A stretch of DNA of 64,000 nucleotides from Streptomyces zagrosensis (GTDB lineage: Bacteria > Actinomycetota > Actinomycetes > Streptomycetales > Streptomycetaceae). The notes beneath the pieces are model-generated. The model ran no database searches. It was not told the origin of the DNA and saw only the letters and a program-made list of their open reading frames with translations. Of this stretch, positions 63,037 to 64,000 are shown in pieces (positions within the stretch are counted from its first letter, which is position 1; every line of letters starts with the position of its first letter). A program made the position numbers and the translations under genes. The stretch covers positions 21,498 through 85,497 of the forward strand of contig NZ_JACHJL010000028.1 in assembly GCF_014203645.1 (NCBI RefSeq). The letters run 5' to 3'.

Positions 63037-63339
63037 ATGAGTGAAGACAAGAAACCCCAGTCGGACAGCTACCGGCCCTTGGATGAGCACGCGAGCGGCC
63101 CGCAGCCCTTGCTCAGCCGGGACGAGCACGCCAGTGCTCCCAAGCCGCTCAGCACGAAGGACGAGCACGCCAGCAGCCCGAAGCAGTTCGTCACCCAGGA
63201 CGAGCACGCAAGCTCCGAACCGATGGTGGTTATGGACGAGCACGCAAGCTCGGAGCCACTGGTGATCAAGGACAAGCACGTGAGCAGCCCGAAGCCGCTC
63301 GTTGTGCAGGATGAGCACGCCAGCTCCGAGCGCGTGTAA
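63037..63339 (+). CDS. DEHAS repeat protein (100 aa), hydrophilic, seven repeats
   Basis: ATG 63037 follows CGGAG (63023-63027) by 9 bases. The protein has no signal or membrane segment. After a 15-residue leader it repeats a DEHAS-type motif at residues 16, 29, 42, 55, 67, 79 (DKHVS) and 92, with spacings of 13, 13, 13, 12, 12 and 13. The intervening linkers alternate S-[AEP]-P-K/x-P-L-V type residues. I do not recognise a named family; short streptomycete proteins with repeated acidic motifs are sometimes labelled sigma-like. The repeat design could serve binding, multi-core peptide precursor or metal coordination through Asp/Glu/His. All of these are unproven. Confidence 0.8.
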   Translation: MSEDKKPQSDSYRPLDEHASGPQPLLSRDEHASAPKPLSTKDEHASSPKQFVTQDEHASSEPMVVMDEHASSEPLVIKDKHVSSPKPLVVQDEHASSERV

Positions 63340-63384
63340 GAAGAGCATCACCTCTGCACCCCACGGCCTAGCTGGGGCGTGCGT

Positions 63385-63437
63385 GCAGGGATCACCGTCG
63401 ATGGCACGGAGGGGGAGTCGTCGGCGGTGATCCCTGC
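63385..63437 (+). terminator. Hairpin terminator after the DEHAS repeat gene
   Basis: GCAGGGATCACCG (63385-63397) and its perfect complement CGGTGATCCCTGC (63425-63437) form a 13-bp stem that extends further by wobble pairs, followed by CCTTTC. It separates the two peptide genes. Confidence 0.75.
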
Positions 63438-63575
63438 CCTTTCAAGCGCACAGTGTCGTTTTCGCCAAGGTTCACTAACTTTCAGCCAGCCATCGAACAC
63501 ACGTCTCCTGCGCCGCATAGTCCGTTGCAGCATTCACGTGACGAGCGGCGCTCCCACCTCTTGGAGGATTCGGCT

Positions 63576-63758
63576 ATGACCCGCATTCGAAAGGCCCTAA
63601 TCGTTCTCGCTTTTACGAGCGCTGCGGCAGCCGTTGCGGTGATACCCGCGGCGGCAAACGAACACGCCGGCAAGGCCACTGGCGCGGCAGGCACACTCGG
63701 GACGACCAGTGTGTTGACCATCCAGGACGAACACGCGCTGTCAGAGCCGCCGCGATAA
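63576..63758 (+). CDS. Small secreted protein (60 aa) with C-terminal DEHA-SEP motif
   Basis: ATG 63576 follows TTGGAGGA by 8 bases. The N-terminus is a Sec signal peptide: basic MTRIRK, a hydrophobic core (ALIVLAFTSAAAAVAVI) and an A-A-A cleavage site near residue 27. The predicted mature peptide of about 33 residues starts NEHAGK and ends QDEHALSEPPR. The end matches the QDEHASSEP repeats of the upstream protein. It probably acts outside the cell or on the surface. Whether it is a signal peptide, antimicrobial or structural protein is unknown. Confidence 0.75.
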   Translation: MTRIRKALIVLAFTSAAAAVAVIPAAANEHAGKATGAAGTLGTTSVLTIQDEHALSEPPR

Positions 63759-63789
63759 CCGGCGGGCTGCGACCGCCGTCTGTCTCAAG

Positions 63790-63825
63790 GCGGGCTCCCG
63801 CTGCACACCACCAGCGGGAGCCCGC
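63790..63825. terminator. Bidirectional 13-bp hairpin terminator
   Basis: GCGGGCTCCCGCT (63790-63802) pairs with 63813-63825 with a 10-base loop. It lies between the secreted-peptide gene and a possible convergent gene at the right edge. Confidence 0.8.
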
Positions 63826-63893
63826 GACTCGCTATCGTCCGTCACGCAATCATTTTCCGGGCGCTTCCCACCCGGACCGCCCCTCGCGCAGCC

Positions 63894-64000
63894 TCAACTG
63901 GCGTACTTAGAACCCGTTGTCTTTCCGAAGGTGATCGCTGCGTTTCCGCTGGTCAGGAATGAGATCGGCGCTTCGGCGGCAGGGATGACGTGTCGTGTCG
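63894..64000 (-). CDS. Possible C-terminal end of a convergent gene (partial)
   Basis: The minus strand is open from the window edge to a TGA at 63896-63894 and reads AAEAPISFLTSGNAAITFGK then TTGSKYAS. There is too little sequence to identify it. The preceding convergent terminator supports a gene here. Coding bias is acceptable but not decisive. Confidence 0.35.
   Translation of the reverse strand, partial: TRHVIPAAEAPISFLTSGNAAITFGKTTGSKYAS

Overview
The window comes from a high-GC actinomycete chromosome, almost certainly Streptomyces or a close relative. Codon third positions are strongly G/C and GTG starts are frequent. Several families are typical of the genus: an HrdD-type sigma factor, SARP/AfsR regulators, XRE-DUF5753/DUF397 pairs, ECF41 sigma, GPP34, FbiC for F420, and TTA codons that would need bldA. 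No rRNA, CRISPR array, intact insertion sequence or phage was seen.

Layout. 1-13.6 kb is core-like: the end of an MTA phosphorylase gene, a CpaB/SAF protein, mscL, a truncated acyl-AMP ligase, a P1 peptidase, hrdD with a textbook SigR promoter, a PAT-type acetyltransferase, a frameshifted questin-oxidase gene, and a MarR/MFS/TetR efflux locus. 14-18 kb holds a membrane-anchored M6 metalloprotease and a FabR-like TetR divergent from two small membrane proteins. 18.2-21.3 kb is an eroded mobile-element site: tRNA-Arg(CCT), an integrase relic whose catalytic tyrosine codon is a stop, an HTH/PIN toxin-antitoxin pair, and the tail of a second recombinase. 21.3-23.7 kb has yceI and an ECF41 sigma gene divergent from an AhpD-like gene, with mirror-image promoters. 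23.8-27.7 kb is a two-gene metabolic module: a class III aminotransferase fused to an adenylating ligase, and a LuxC/EhpG-like acyl reductase. Together they could turn a carboxylate into an amine.

28-53 kb is mostly housekeeping and stress genes: a methyltransferase, recQ, OsmC/hydrolase/OhrR-like genes with a near-perfect palindromic operator, a polytopic membrane protein, a DD-carboxypeptidase with a giant disordered N-terminus, GPP34, an XRE/DUF397 pair, a decayed aminotransferase, an ADP-ribosylglycohydrolase, fbiC with an F420-type LLM oxidoreductase, and a Tat-exported CehA/McbA phosphoesterase.

53-64 kb is the most unusual part. Two paralogous AfsR-type regulators (BTAD, NB-ARC, TPR) flank an HTH/LuxR-type regulator and two overlapping GNAT-like genes. 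The second AfsR gene is followed by two small genes: a 100-residue cytosolic protein with seven DEHAS-type repeats every 12-13 residues, and a 60-residue Sec-signal peptide protein whose mature tail carries the same DEHA-SEP motif. This regulator-plus-repeat-peptide arrangement and the acid-to-amine module are the best candidates for undescribed biology.
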